DNA of 64,000 bases from Clostridium sp. (GCA_031275405.1 JAISOV010000051.1:1-64000); one strand, 5' to 3'; positions 1 to 8,676 are shown, counted from the first letter of the stretch. Notes: generated from the letters alone by a model not told the origin. Numbers and translations are program-made.

Positions 1-164
1 CCGTACAGGTCGCCGAGCTTCACCAGTACGCCGTAAGGCGGATGGTGGATGGATTTCTCATAATTGGAAAGGGCGGACTTGGAAATGCCCAGGCAGCCCG
101 CGACTTTCTTCTGTGTATACCCATGCTTCTTCCGCAGAGCGAGCAGGATTTCCCCACATGCCAT
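1..164 (-). CDS. XRE-family helix-turn-helix regulator (3' end outside window)
   Basis: A DNA-binding transcriptional regulator, of which the first 54 codons are visible. The reading begins MACGEILLALRKKHGYTQKK and continues through VAGCLGISKSALSNYEK, the classic Cro/C1 HTH with the recognition helix around residues 25-35. The ATG at 164 follows an AGGAGGATATAGGG-type ribosome site with good spacing, which fixes the start. It is transcribed away from sigK. The target genes cannot be told from this fragment. The HTH assignment is secure; the C-terminal domain is unseen. Confidence 0.85.
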   Translation of the reverse strand, partial: MACGEILLALRKKHGYTQKKVAGCLGISKSALSNYEKSIHHPPYGVLVKLGDLY

Positions 165-187
165 CCCTATATCCTCCTTTTTCTAGT

Positions 188-215
188 ATTGTACTGAAAG
201 CTTGGAATTACTCAA
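188..215 (-). promoter_or_regulatory. SigA-type promoter for the XRE regulator
   Basis: On the minus strand TTGAGT (215-210) and TACAAT (193-188) are separated by 16 bases, about 24 bases upstream of the ATG at 164. Confidence 0.55.
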
Positions 216-446
216 CGGAAGTACCCAATTTATGGAGGAAAGATGGATATGCCGTGAAAAAATCCTTATTTGGTGGACGACGGGCGGGACATATATCCAT
301 GTGGCCAAAACTGGTTCCGCAGAAGACTCCCGCTCGGCGGACGCCGATCAAGAACGGCTGGATACTGTTCAGCCGCTTCCGCCGGCTGCCTTTGCTGGAC
401 GTAATCAGCCGCTTTGCCGGGCGGTAACAGATTTTTCTGGAAAGGC

Positions 447-474
447 ACTTGGAAACTTATCCCTACATAGACTA
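447..474 (+). promoter_or_regulatory. Possible mother-cell (SigE/SigK-like) promoter of sigK
   Basis: CATAGACTA at 466-474 fits the SigK -10 pattern CATAnnnTA. AC at 447-448 sits 17 bases before it, as the minimal SigK -35 requires. It lies about 30 bases upstream of the sigK start. The motif is short, so this is a suggestion only. The rest of 216-504 shows no convincing gene. Confidence 0.35.
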
Positions 475-504
475 TGATTAAGAGAGATTCCACGGAGGTT
501 ATTT

Positions 505-1080
505 TTGAAAACCTTTCAAAAGCCCTTAACCTCGGGAGAGGAAGCCAGATATATCCGCCTGCTTCAAGAAGGGAACGAAGAGGAAGCCAGGGAGGCAAGG
601 AATATCCTGATCGAGCGGAACATGCGGCTGGTAGCGCATATTGCTAAGAAATATCAGAACGTGGAAGAGGATATGGAGGATCTCATTTCCATCGGATGTA
701 TCGGGCTGATCAAGGCCATCAACACCTTTGACGCCGGAAAAGGCAGACTTGCCACTTATGCCTGCCGCTGCATAGATAACGAATTACTGATGCTCCTGCG
801 CAGCAAGAAGAAAACGTCCAGGGAAGTATCGCTGTTTGAACCCATCGGGCAGGATAAAGAGGGGAATGAAATCCACCTGGTGGACATCATAGAGCAGCAG
901 CAGATAGATATTGTGGACCGCATGGAATTTGAGAGCAACCTGAAAAAGCTCTTTTCTTTATTGGAAGAATGTCTGACGGAGCGAGAAAAAGAAATCATCA
1001 TCATGCGTTTTGGACTAAGCGGCCAGCCGGATATTACGCAGAGCGAAATCGGCAGCCGCTTAGGAATTTCAAGAAGCTAC
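505..1080 (+). CDS. sigK: Sporulation sigma factor SigK, N-terminal part (gene interrupted)
   Basis: Late mother-cell RNA polymerase sigma factor. It starts at TTG 505, six bases after GGAGG, and reads MKTFQKPLTSGEEARYIRLL. Region 2 is clear (LVAHIAKKYQ, DLISIGCIGLIKAI, LATYACRCIDNE) and region 4 begins normally (REKEIIIMRFGLSGQPDITQ, LGISRSY). There is no hydrophobic pro-sequence, unlike the Bacillus subtilis protein, so activity would depend on gene rearrangement, as known in Clostridioides difficile. After codon 192 the frame runs into unrelated residues until a stop at 1365. The true C-terminus is at 17175-17240. In vegetative DNA this encodes a protein lacking the end of region 4.2, probably inactive. 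Confidence 0.93.
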
Positions 1081-1106
1081 TCGGCTGTAATAATAGGGAT
1101 AAAACC
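1062..1106. other. Left recombination junction of the skin element (attL)
   Basis: The sigK half is AATTTCAAGAAGC, followed by TA (1078-1079), then the element arm beginning CTCGGCTGTAATAATAGGG. Measured outward from TA, this arm matches the reverse complement of the right arm at about 19 of 26 positions. Shared blocks are CGGCTGT, TAGGG and AAAA at identical spacing. Confidence 0.8.
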
Positions 1107-1383
1107 GCCGCGGCCGGCTTATTGTTTACCATTTTATCCATTTTTGACCAAATCAGGCCCTGGAATCTGCTATATCGAAAAAGCTCGAAAGAAGGCTTGC
1201 AATACTGGAAACAAGTGGTATTCTAAAAAAGACAGGTTCCGTCTTTTCAAAAAAGGGGGAAGCAAAACGGAACCCAGCGTGTATCTTCCGCCGCAGGCGT
1301 TTTGCCCTGGGCGGACCGTGCGCAGGCGCGGTATGCAGGGCGCGGTACGTAGGCATAGTACGTAGGCGCGGCGCGCGGCACAA

Positions 1384-1443
1384 TGCGTAAAACGCAGCGT
1401 GCATAAGACGCAGCGTGCGTAAACGCGGCATGCGTTTTACGCA
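1384..1443. repeat. 12-bp inverted repeat in GC-rich leader of the xylanase gene
   Basis: TGCGTAAAACGC (1384-1395) and GCGTTTTACGCA (1432-1443) are perfect inverted copies with a 36-base spacer. The upstream stretch 1316-1380 is built of repeated GCGCGG/TACGTAGGC words. It ends just before the xylanase ribosome site, so it could be an operator or an mRNA structure. Confidence 0.6.
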
Positions 1444-1458
1444 CAGAAAGGGGAAAAG

Positions 1459-3027
1459 ATGAAGAGAGCAGCAAAGAAGTGGACCACAGTTTTTCTGGCA
1501 TTCGTCATGGCCGTCCTGATGAATCCGACGGCGGGGCAGAAGGTGAACGCGGCGACGGATACCACGTATACTTTTCAGCAGATGACCTATGCGTCTTCCT
1601 ACGGGCTGACCTATTCCGTGAGCGGCGGGGCGCTCACGGTGAATTTCCAGGGCCAGTACAAGGAGATCAAGTACAACCTGCCCAACACGGTCAGCATGGT
1701 CGGCTGCACGTCCATCAAGATCGACATCAAGAGCGACGAGGGGAACACGGCGATCAAATTTTACGATACCGGAGGGAAGGAAGCTTTCGTAAAGTATAAC
1801 TGCTACAGTTCCAGGCAGAATTATACCCTGGTGCCAAGCGACGGCCAGACCATCGGTGCTATCGGGGTCATGTCCCAGGATACCGCCGATTATTCCGCGA
1901 CGGTCTATTCCGTCACCTTTACGCTGGATTCCGGTTCCTCAGGCTCCGCGGAAACGCTGAAATCCGCCTATTCCCCGATCTTCGGGAAAGTCGGCGTGGC
2001 CGTGACCCTGCCGCAGCTACAGGCTTCCGCGACCCTGGATTTCATAAAAAGCCAGTACAACAGCATTACGATGGAAAATGAAATGAAGCCCGACGCGCTT
2101 CTTGGTTCTTCGCCGACGCTGCTTTCGGTAAACCAGGCACAGCAGAACGGGTACATCATTCCCAACGGCTATACGGAAACCTACGTTCCGGCCATTCATT
2201 ACAGCAACCTGGACACGGTGCTGGGCATTGCCGCGTCGAACGGGCTGGGGCTGCGTTTCCATACGCTGATCTGGCATAACCAGACGCCCGCGTGGTTCTT
2301 CCGGACCGGTTACTCCGGAAACACCTATGTCAGCTCCGACGTCATGGACAAACGCGTGGAATATTATGTAAAAAACGTGCTTGCCCACGTCTATTCCGGC
2401 TCCTATGGACAGGTGGTATATGCCTGGGATATTGCCAACGAATATTTCCATAATACCGATAACGGAACCTGCCATTGGACTCAGATCTACGGAAACGAAG
2501 GCAATTCCCCCGCTTATATCAAGAAGGCTTTCCAGTACGCGAGCGACATGCTCACCTCTTATGGGGTGCGCGGCAACGTAAGCCTTTTTTACAATGACTA
2601 TAATACTTATATGATAGCGAGCGATATTGTCAGCCTGATTTCCTACATCAATTCGGGAACAGACTATTGCGACGGGGTGGGGATGCAGAGCCATCTGGAC
2701 GTGAACTGGCCCTCGCCCAGCTATGTGGGGCAGGCGGTGCAGACCTTCATGGACGCCGGCCTGGAGATCCAGCTGACGGAAGTGGATGTGACGCTCAATG
2801 CCCAGCAGAGCGGCTATACGCTTGCCGACCAGGCGGCTTATTATGATGACCTGATGGAGATGCTGATCACGAAGAAGAAAGCCGGGGGCGACATTTCCGG
2901 AATCACTTTCTGGGGGCTGTATGACAGCGTTTCCTGGAGGGCCAGCGGACAGCCGCTCCTTTTTACGGGGATCAATCAGCCGAAACAGGCGTACTATTCC
3001 GTGATACAAGCCGCTTCCCTGTATTAG
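1459..3027 (+). CDS. Secreted GH10 endo-beta-1,4-xylanase with N-terminal beta-sandwich module
   Basis: Cleaves xylan backbones outside the cell. The 522-residue protein opens with a signal peptide (KKWTTVFLAFVMAVLM, cleavage near VNAA). Residues about 35-165 look like a carbohydrate-binding beta-sandwich, followed by a GSSGS linker and the GH10 barrel (about 175-520). GH10 hallmarks are NEMKPD, LRFHTLIWHNQTPAWF and YAWDIANEYFH, with the acid/base Glu near residue 328, and IQLTEVDV, with the nucleophile Glu near residue 441. The start follows AAAGGGG. A strong terminator follows the gene. It lies inside the skin element, so it is accessory cargo. The family call is firm; the role of the N-terminal module is inferred. 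Confidence 0.93.
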   Translation: MKRAAKKWTTVFLAFVMAVLMNPTAGQKVNAATDTTYTFQQMTYASSYGLTYSVSGGALTVNFQGQYKEIKYNLPNTVSMVGCTSIKIDIKSDEGNTAIKFYDTGGKEAFVKYNCYSSRQNYTLVPSDGQTIGAIGVMSQDTADYSATVYSVTFTLDSGSSGSAETLKSAYSPIFGKVGVAVTLPQLQASATLDFIKSQYNSITMENEMKPDALLGSSPTLLSVNQAQQNGYIIPNGYTETYVPAIHYSNLDTVLGIAASNGLGLRFHTLIWHNQTPAWFFRTGYSGNTYVSSDVMDKRVEYYVKNVLAHVYSGSYGQVVYAWDIANEYFHNTDNGTCHWTQIYGNEGNSPAYIKKAFQYASDMLTSYGVRGNVSLFYNDYNTYMIASDIVSLISYINSGTDYCDGVGMQSHLDVNWPSPSYVGQAVQTFMDAGLEIQLTEVDVTLNAQQSGYTLADQAAYYDDLMEMLITKKKAGGDISGITFWGLYDSVSWRASGQPLLFTGINQPKQAYYSVIQAASLY

Positions 3028-3037
3028 ACACCGGGAT

Positions 3038-3087
3038 GAAACGGCGGGATGTCGTACCATGAGAAACAGCGGGATGTCATACCGTGA
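3038..3087. repeat. Tandem 25-bp imperfect duplication after the xylanase gene
   Basis: Two adjoining 25-base units, each containing GCGGGATGTC, differ at three positions. They lie between the xylanase stop and its terminator. Confidence 0.7.
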
Positions 3088-3097
3088 GTTTGCCGCA

Positions 3098-3141
3098 GTG
3101 TCCCGGAGCCGGGTTTCCGCCTGGCTCCGGGACACTTTTTT
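3098..3141 (+). terminator. Rho-independent terminator of the xylanase gene
   Basis: A perfect 13-bp stem, GTGTCCCGGAGCC (3098-3110) with GGCTCCGGGACAC (3123-3135), is followed by six T. Confidence 0.93.
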
Positions 3142-3170
3142 GTTTGTTCCATAGGAAATTCCTCCGGGAT

Positions 3171-3641
3171 TCACCGCCTTTCCAGTTCCAGCAGATACTC
3201 CTTGACGGGAAGTCCGCCGCCGTAGCCGGTCAGGCTGCCGTTTTGTCCGATCACCCGGTGGCAGGGAACGATGATGACGAGGGGGTTGCGGTGATTCGCC
3301 ATTCCGACCGCCCGGCTTGCCTTAGGTCTGCCGACTGTCGCGGCGATCTCTTGATAACTGCTCGTTTTCCCGAAAGGGATCGCCCGCAGGGCGTTCCAGA
3401 CAGAATTCTGGAAATCTGTTCCAGAAAACGTCAGCGGCAGATCAAAATATTTACGCCTGCCGCCAAAATATTCGGCCAGCTGCATGGCCGTTTTCCGGAT
3501 CAGCGGCGTTTCGGCGGTCTCGAAACCGGAGAAACCGGGCAGCGTTTTTTCTTTGGCGAAAAACACGCGGCATATCGAACCGTTCTCTTCGGCAATCCCG
3601 ACCGCGCCGATGGGGTAATCATAGACAAATACGCTTTTCAT
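3171..3641 (-). CDS. ogt: Methylated-DNA--protein-cysteine S-methyltransferase
   Basis: Suicide repair enzyme that moves methyl groups from O6-methylguanine to its own cysteine. The 156-residue protein has the usual two parts: a ribonuclease-like N-terminal domain (1-70) and the DNA-binding/active domain. The latter contains GTDFQNSVWNALRAIPFGKT, SYQEIA, the arginine-finger region RAVGMANHRNP and the active site IVPCHRVIG. GGAGG precedes the start. It is transcribed towards the xylanase. A 3672-3699 hairpin (GGAGAcTTTGTG / CACAAATCTCC) lies in its leader. It is cargo of the skin element, with full family length. Confidence 0.95.
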   Translation of the reverse strand: MKSVFVYDYPIGAVGIAEENGSICRVFFAKEKTLPGFSGFETAETPLIRKTAMQLAEYFGGRRKYFDLPLTFSGTDFQNSVWNALRAIPFGKTSSYQEIAATVGRPKASRAVGMANHRNPLVIIVPCHRVIGQNGSLTGYGGGLPVKEYLLELERR

Positions 3642-4000
3642 ATCTTTCTAACGAGCCTCCTTCCAAAGTATGGAGACTTTGTGCGTAACACAAATCTCCG
3701 GTTAAAAGGCTGCGATTCTTTCCGCCTTGGTCCTCCAGGCAGCTCATTCCCAAAAGAATATTTCAGGCCATGCCGTTCCGCGGCAGAGCGGGGTGTTTTG
3801 TTCCTGCCGAAGACTATGCGTGTATCACATGTATAGGATAGCTGATCGGAAGCGGCAAAGCAACTGTTTTCTAAAATTCCGTTCGGCTCGTTCCGTTCTG
3901 CAGCGAAGCGGCCTTCTGCGACCGTCGTTCCCCTTTCCTGGCATAGGACAATCCGCCGTTTTCATAAAGTGGTGTTGAGGATCGACAAAGGCGGGTTCCC
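3642..4000. other. Non-coding stretch between ogt and the first recombinase operon
   Basis: Apart from the hairpin at 3672-3699 and the ogt ribosome site, no supported gene, repeat or clear promoter is visible on either strand. Confidence 0.5.
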
Positions 4001-4348
4001 ATGCCGATGAAGGAGGAATCAAGGCAGACAGATCTACCGGCGCTATCCCCTGCGGAGAAAGATCTGCTGACAGACCTACGGTCTGTGAACATCCGTATGA
4101 CGCTCCCCAGGGAAGAACGAATCGAGGATTTCCTCAAACAGGTGAAGAACCCGTATCTTTTCCGCTGCGGCGACATGGTGGTGCAGTCGGTATACCCGGA
4201 CACGGAGATGACGCTGGCAGACCGGCTCAGGCGGCAGCCGGGCGTGGAGACGACGCCGGCGGACTGGCTCAGGCAGGATCCGGAAGCGGAAAGGACACGG
4301 GCGGAGCGGGAGGCAGACCGGCTCAGGCGGCAGCCGGGCATGTTGTGA
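4001..4348 (+). CDS. DUF6870-like small protein preceding a serine recombinase
   Basis: A 115-residue hydrophilic protein. Its core (about residues 27-75: SVNIRMTLPREERIEDFLKQ, VKNPYLFRCGDMVV, DTEMTLADRL) resembles a family I recall as DUF6870, found beside recombinases in Clostridia mobile elements. The C-terminal 40 residues are degenerate Arg/Glu repeats (RLRRQPG, ADWLRQDPEAER). The gene overlaps the recombinase start by 4 bases, implying translational coupling and a role linked to that enzyme. The function is unknown; a directionality or accessory role is only a guess. The start may be ATG 4001 or 4007. Confidence 0.65.
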   Translation: MPMKEESRQTDLPALSPAEKDLLTDLRSVNIRMTLPREERIEDFLKQVKNPYLFRCGDMVVQSVYPDTEMTLADRLRRQPGVETTPADWLRQDPEAERTRAEREADRLRRQPGML

Positions 4349-5877
4349 CGGAGGGTGGTATGGAGTTTCCAGCGCAGGACAAAAGATACCGTGCCGCCGT
4401 ATATATCCGCCTGTCCAAGGACGACGGCGGCGGAATGGAAAGCAACAGCGTGGCAAACCAGAGGGCGCTGATCGCTTCTTTTTTAAGATCCAGACCGGAG
4501 ATCGAAGTACGCTCCGAAAGGGTTGACGACGGGTACAGCGGGGTCACGTTTGACAGACCGGCGGTCAAAGCCTTGTTTTCCGACATCAAGGCAGGACTCA
4601 TTGACTGCGTGGTGGTAAAAGACCTGTCTCGTTTCGGCAGGAACTACATCGAAACCGGGCGCTATCTGGAACAGATCTTCCCGTTCCTCGGCGTGCGTTT
4701 CATCGCGGTCGTGGACGGGTTCGACAGTGCGCGGGAACAGGGTCAGGCGGACGGGCTGCTCCTTCCTTTCAAGAATCTGCTGAATGATGCCTACAGCCGC
4801 GACCTCTCCATGAAAATCCGCAGCCAGCTGAAAGTACGGTGTCTGCGCGGCGACTACATCGGCGCTTTCCCGGCCTATGGTTACATCCGTTCACGGACGC
4901 AGAACCAGAGACTGGAAATCGATGAGCCTGCCGCCATGACGGTGCGGGATATTTTCAGATGGAAGATCGAGGGGCATAACAACCGGTGGATCGCGGAGCG
5001 GCTGAACGCGCTGGGCATTTTATCCCCATTGGAATATAAACGGATGTCAGGCTGGGCGTTTTCGACTTCCTTTCAGCGAAAACCGGCAGCGGAATGGTCG
5101 GCCCAGACGGTTGCGCGTATCCTGCATAACGAAATCTATGCCGGAACCATGGTGCAGGGAAAAGAAAGCACGCCGAATTATAAGGTAAAGAAGAAATTCC
5201 CGTGTCCGCGGTCGGAATGGATACGGGTCGAGGGTACCCATGAAGGGATCGTTTCCGGACAGGATTTTGCCCTGGTGGCCCGCCTGATGGCTTCCGATAC
5301 CCGGACAGCCCCCGGACAGGGAGAACTTTATCTTTTTTCCGGCCTCCTGCGGTGCGGCTGCTGCGGCAGAAGCATGATCCGCAGACCCGTCCGGTCGAAC
5401 GGGAAGACCTATGCCTATTACGTATGCCGGACGCAGAAAACGGACAGGGCGCGGTGCGGCGGCAGCCGGATCAGCGAAGACCGGCTTGCGAACAGCGTAA
5501 AAGAGATCCTCCGTCTCCAGATCGCGCTTCTGCATACGGCGATCCAAGAGAGGGATGGCCGGGCGGTCGAAGAGAGGGATCGGCCGGCGGTCGAAGCGGA
5601 GAGTCGCCAGACGGCCACGGAGAGGGATGGCCGGGCGGCAAAAACGGGGAGTGGCCAGGAGGAAGAAGCAGGAAGCCGCAGGGAAGAGTGTGGAAGCAGC
5701 CGGGAGGAAGGGTTTCGGCGGCAGCCGGGCGTCCTGCGGCTGAACCGCCCGCTTCTGGTCGCGCTCATCGATCAGATTGCCGTAACGGATCAGCGGCGGA
5801 TCCGGCTGCATTTCCGGTTCCGGGATGAATTTGCGGGATCCGCGGGGAGGGCGGCGGACGGAAAGTCCGAAAGCTGA
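4345..5877 (+). CDS. Large serine recombinase 1
   Basis: Site-specific DNA integrase/excisionase of the resolvase-invertase large-serine class, 510 residues. The catalytic domain is near the N-terminus (AAVYIRLSKDD with the nucleophile Ser, VKDLSRFGRNYIETGRYLEQ). The recombinase domain (about 165-300) includes GAFPAYGYIRS and AQTVARILHNEIYAGTMVQG. The zinc ribbon begins near residue 335 (LLRCGCCGRSMIRR ... YYVCR ... RCGG). The segment at about 400-460 is low-complexity (Arg/Glu/Gly repeats) instead of the usual coiled coil. A candidate excisionase of the surrounding skin element. Its last 49 bases are duplicated at 8196. Confidence 0.92.
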   Translation: MTEGGMEFPAQDKRYRAAVYIRLSKDDGGGMESNSVANQRALIASFLRSRPEIEVRSERVDDGYSGVTFDRPAVKALFSDIKAGLIDCVVVKDLSRFGRNYIETGRYLEQIFPFLGVRFIAVVDGFDSAREQGQADGLLLPFKNLLNDAYSRDLSMKIRSQLKVRCLRGDYIGAFPAYGYIRSRTQNQRLEIDEPAAMTVRDIFRWKIEGHNNRWIAERLNALGILSPLEYKRMSGWAFSTSFQRKPAAEWSAQTVARILHNEIYAGTMVQGKESTPNYKVKKKFPCPRSEWIRVEGTHEGIVSGQDFALVARLMASDTRTAPGQGELYLFSGLLRCGCCGRSMIRRPVRSNGKTYAYYVCRTQKTDRARCGGSRISEDRLANSVKEILRLQIALLHTAIQERDGRAVEERDRPAVEAESRQTATERDGRAAKTGSGQEEEAGSRREECGSSREEGFRRQPGVLRLNRPLLVALIDQIAVTDQRRIRLHFRFRDEFAGSAGRAADGKSES

Positions 5878-6014
5878 CGCTTGCCGGGCGGAGATCTTGT
5901 CAAAAAGGCGATCACAGATTCTACAAATGACCGTCCTTTTTTGGTAAAATTTTGTTGGATTTTGAAATTGACACCAAAATATTCTTGCGCTAAAATACAG
6001 ACAACCTGTAAAAG
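5829..6014. repeat. 186-bp direct repeat, copy 1 (recombinase 1 end plus promoter)
   Basis: Begins ATTTGCGGGATCC inside recombinase 1, runs through its stop and ends at CTGTAAAAG. Copy 2 is at 8196-8382, with about 10 differences and one single-base indel. The two copies bracket cassette A. A CGGAC-GGAAA-GTCCG hairpin sits at the start. Confidence 0.9.
5968..5996 (+). promoter_or_regulatory. Near-consensus promoter of cassette A
   Basis: TTGACA, 17 bases, TAAAAT. Part of the duplicated segment; it faces the Ig-like and protease genes. Confidence 0.8.
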
Positions 6015-6127
6015 AGTGGCCTTGTGTTACCCTTTTGTATTCAGTTTGAAAGTTTGGCTTTGTAACATGGAAAGAGTATGCTCCAGAAAGGCTGATGAGA
6101 CAAAAAATGTAAGATATGGGCGAGAAA

Positions 6128-6838
6128 ATGAAAAAGAGAATTGCGATAAAGGCCTCCATTCTTTTTGCCGCTGTAGTCGGCGTAGGCGTTTTTTTGTATC
6201 AGCTCCTGACTGGTTTCGGTATCAGCGGCGGCAGCCAGAAAGCGGATCATGGAGTCTGGCCCATGAATCGCACGGATGGCCACTGGCTTGAAGAAAATGG
6301 TTCAAAGTATTATGTAGATCCATCGGGCAGACGTGTGACGGGGGAACAGCTCATTGACAATCTGGTTTACTGTTTTGACAGCAACGGGGTCTGGAATGGG
6401 AACGCTCCGGTTCTTCCGACGATCATCTCCGTACAGCAATCGGACGAAGAGACGGCACATATCAGTCTTACCGGCGGAACGACATGGATAGGCGATGAGG
6501 CTCCGGTTTCTTACATGACGATGGACACGGTACGTTATCCCAAAAATATCGGAGAAGTAGCGGTTACGCTGTACAATCATCATGACACGCCCTTGACGGC
6601 AGGTCTTGGATTCCGGTTACTGGTCTGGAACGGAAGCGCCTGGATTCCTTCTCCGGCAGACGGTTTACATTACACAGAGGAGGGGTACCCAGTGCAGCCG
6701 GATGGGGCATTGACTATGACATGCAGTTTCCGGAACATATCCTTAGAAGCCGGCAGGTATCTACTGATCAAGGAAGTACAGAAGCCCGGAGATTCATCTG
6801 TCCGGCTCAGTTTCAGTGTGGAGTTTGAGCTGATCTGA
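6128..6838 (+). CDS. Membrane-anchored Ig-like (Big_14-type) surface protein
   Basis: Probably exported and anchored by an N-terminal membrane helix (KKRIAIKASILFAAVVGVGV, residues 2-25). Next comes a single cell-wall-binding-like repeat (GHWLEENGSKYYVDPSGRRV ... YCFDSNGVW, about 45-90). The C-terminal half resembles the bacterial Ig-like domain found in Clostridia (VTLYNHHDTPLTAGLGFRLL ... LEAGRYLLIKEVQ). The start could also be ATG 6116; neither has a strong ribosome site. It is the first gene of cassette A, just before the protease gene. A role beside the protease (binding or protection) is inference. Confidence 0.6.
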   Translation: MKKRIAIKASILFAAVVGVGVFLYQLLTGFGISGGSQKADHGVWPMNRTDGHWLEENGSKYYVDPSGRRVTGEQLIDNLVYCFDSNGVWNGNAPVLPTIISVQQSDEETAHISLTGGTTWIGDEAPVSYMTMDTVRYPKNIGEVAVTLYNHHDTPLTAGLGFRLLVWNGSAWIPSPADGLHYTEEGYPVQPDGALTMTCSFRNISLEAGRYLLIKEVQKPGDSSVRLSFSVEFELI

Positions 6839-6858
6839 CACGAAAGGAAGGTAATTAC

Positions 6859-8138
6859 GTGAAAAAGTCCTGTAGGTCTTTTGCCGTTCTTGCGGCAGCT
6901 ATTTTCACGATGACCTGTGGTGTGAAACCTGTTCATGCCACAGAAATTCCGGTTGACGTTGCAGGGGATGTTCTTGTAATTGCCGAAGCGGACGCTGTGA
7001 TAGCGGAATATGAAGCGAAAGCTGCTATACAGAGAGAAGCAACGCAAGCCTATGCCGCTTTATCGGAAACATTTGGTGTGGCAGAGGACGGCGCGACGAT
7101 CTACCCGGATGATTATGCGGGAGCGTGGATTGAGGGTTCCATCTTACATGTGGCGCTGACATCACTTGACAGTCATGTTACAGCAAATTATGACAATCTA
7201 TTTAGCAGTTTCAGTTGTATTGTATATGAAGCTGCCGAACATTCATTAAATGAGCTGCATGTTATTCAAAACGCTGTATTCGATGCTATAAATGGCATTT
7301 ATGATGTTACGGCATATTATACAGAAGTTAATACAAATAAGATTGTATTTGAAGTTATGGATCATGTTGAAACTGTCCAAAGTTGGTTTGCAAGAACTTT
7401 TAGCACTCGATCTTTTAGTGCAGAATGAGGTGCGGATCCAGATAAGGCATTACCTTTTTCCGAAGATTTGTTTGTCATTAAAAAGGGTGAACGCATTGAA
7501 ACACAGACGTCAATCTATGGAGGCATGGAAATAAATCGCGGCTCTTCTTCCGGTCCCGGACGTTCTATCGGAGTATGCGGAACGGTTATAAATGGTACAT
7601 ACAATTATGCCGGTATTATTACCGCTGGACACAATCTCGCAATATCGAGAACAGATCAAACTCTTTACAGAAACAATAGCGAGTTTGGTAAAGTAGCTTT
7701 GCTTATGTATCAACAAAACGGCAATGGTGATTGGGCAGGAGTAAGAATGACTTCTAGTGATACGCTCACGAATAAAATTTATACGGCTCGTCCAGCGCAT
7801 ATACCCGTGACATGAAAGCTACAAAAGATGATCTGGCTCAAGGAACATTTGTTATGAAATATGGCTTTGCAGGAGGTTATGCCTCTGGTACGGTAGAGGC
7901 ACAAGATGTAACTATAAATGACGGTACCTATACCATCAATGGAATGACACAATGCAGTTTGACTAGCGGTGATTCTATTGGCGGCGATAGCGGAGGTTCC
8001 TATTATACGCAAAATACGGGAAATGACTATAATTTTGTAGGCGTACATCAAGGTATCAGCGGCAGCGGCAGCAGTAAAAAAATCTACTTTACGCCGTATA
8101 TTCGGTTCAAAGCTTACTTTACTGTCAAAACAAGCTGA
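6859..8138 (+). pseudogene. Broken streptogrisin/alpha-lytic-like secreted serine protease
   Basis: A secreted chymotrypsin-fold (S1) protease with a pro-domain. Signal peptide at 1-28 (SFAVLAAAIFTMTCG ... VHA), pro-region to about 190, then the catalytic domain with His in GIITAGHN, Asp in GNGDWAGVRM and Ser in IGGDSGGSYY. The reading frame is broken twice. There is an in-frame TGA at 7426-7428, after which the same frame continues. There is also a shift near 7780-7790, explainable by an extra TA in TTTATACGG. Restored length is about 425 residues, normal for a proenzyme. Both lesions separate required parts, so the copy shown is probably inactive. Confidence 0.8.
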
Positions 8139-8195
8139 ACAAAAGCATAACAGACAAATTGTAAGGCGGTATCTTTCATGTGCCGTCTTATCATT

Positions 8196-8382
8196 ATTTG
8201 CGGGATCCGCGGGGAGGGCGGCGGACGGAAAGTCCGAAAGCTGACGCTTGCGAGACGGAGATCTTGTCAAAAAGGCGATCACAGATTCTACAAATGACCG
8301 TCCTTTTTTGGGAAAAATTTTGTTGAATTTTGCAATTGACACCAAAATATTCTTGTGCTAAAATACAGACAATCTGTAAAAG
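8196..8382. repeat. 186-bp direct repeat, copy 2
   Basis: Second copy of 5829-6014. It carries the last codons and stop of recombinase 1 without the gene, plus the TTGACA/TAAAAT promoter. It closes cassette A and opens cassette B. Confidence 0.9.
8336..8364 (+). promoter_or_regulatory. Promoter of the epipeptide-like locus
   Basis: TTGACA, 17 bases, TAAAAT, about 64 bases upstream of the precursor ATG. Nearly identical to the cassette A promoter. Confidence 0.8.
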
Positions 8383-8427
8383 GACTGCATTACCATCGTA
8401 TATCATTGTGTGAAGGAAGTAGGCAAC

Positions 8428-8580
8428 ATGACGAAAATCAATCAGTACCAAGAGACGAATCCGAAGAAGCAGGCGGAGATGGACAAAAAGCTGGATTCCC
8501 TCAAACTGGAGCGTATTAAGAGTCTCTGGTATTTTGTTGTCGGTTCTTCTAAGAGCGTTATCGTTGGCGGCAAATCATAA
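8428..8580 (+). CDS. epeX: Epipeptide (EpeX/YydF)-like precursor peptide
   Basis: A 50-residue ribosomal peptide: a charged leader (MTKINQYQETNPKKQAEMDK, then KLDSLKLERIKS) and a C-terminal core LWYFVVGSSKSVIVGGKS. From memory the core of Bacillus subtilis YydF/EpeX also begins LWYFV. It carries D-Val and D-Ile eight residues apart, and Val and Ile fall at the same two positions here. The ribosome site is GGAAG. ABC ATPase and permease genes like YydI/YydJ follow. The radical-SAM epimerase (YydG/EpeE) and protease (YydH/EpeP) are absent. Homology is inferred by eye; whether it is epimerised by an enzyme elsewhere is unknown. Confidence 0.72.
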   Translation: MTKINQYQETNPKKQAEMDKKLDSLKLERIKSLWYFVVGSSKSVIVGGKS

Positions 8581-8616
8581 GCTGCACGGTCTATCGTTTT
8601 ACAAAAGATGCGGGAT

Positions 8617-8646
8617 AAAGGGCGGATGCTGCGGTTTCTGCCCTTT
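8617..8646 (+). promoter_or_regulatory. Stem-loop between precursor and transporter genes
   Basis: AAAGGGCGG pairs with CTGCCCTTT (one G-U) around a 12-base loop, between the precursor stop and the ATPase start. No long T tract follows. It probably acts as an attenuator or mRNA 3'-end stabiliser favouring precursor expression. Confidence 0.55.
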
Positions 8647-8676
8647 GTCTTGTATCGCAAAGGGGAAGGGGTCAAC

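Noticed and set aside
202-477. A 91-codon open frame upstream of sigK
   Set aside because: No ribosome site, atypical composition and no recognisable family; it crosses the sigK leader.
1169-1226. A sigK C-terminus-like stretch (YIEKARKKA) just after the left junction
   Set aside because: It fits only with indels, while 17175-17240 matches the expected SigK end exactly with a proper recombination core.
505-1365. sigK as a 286-residue protein with a novel tail
   Set aside because: The tail after codon 192 is element DNA read by chance; the true end is 16 kb away.
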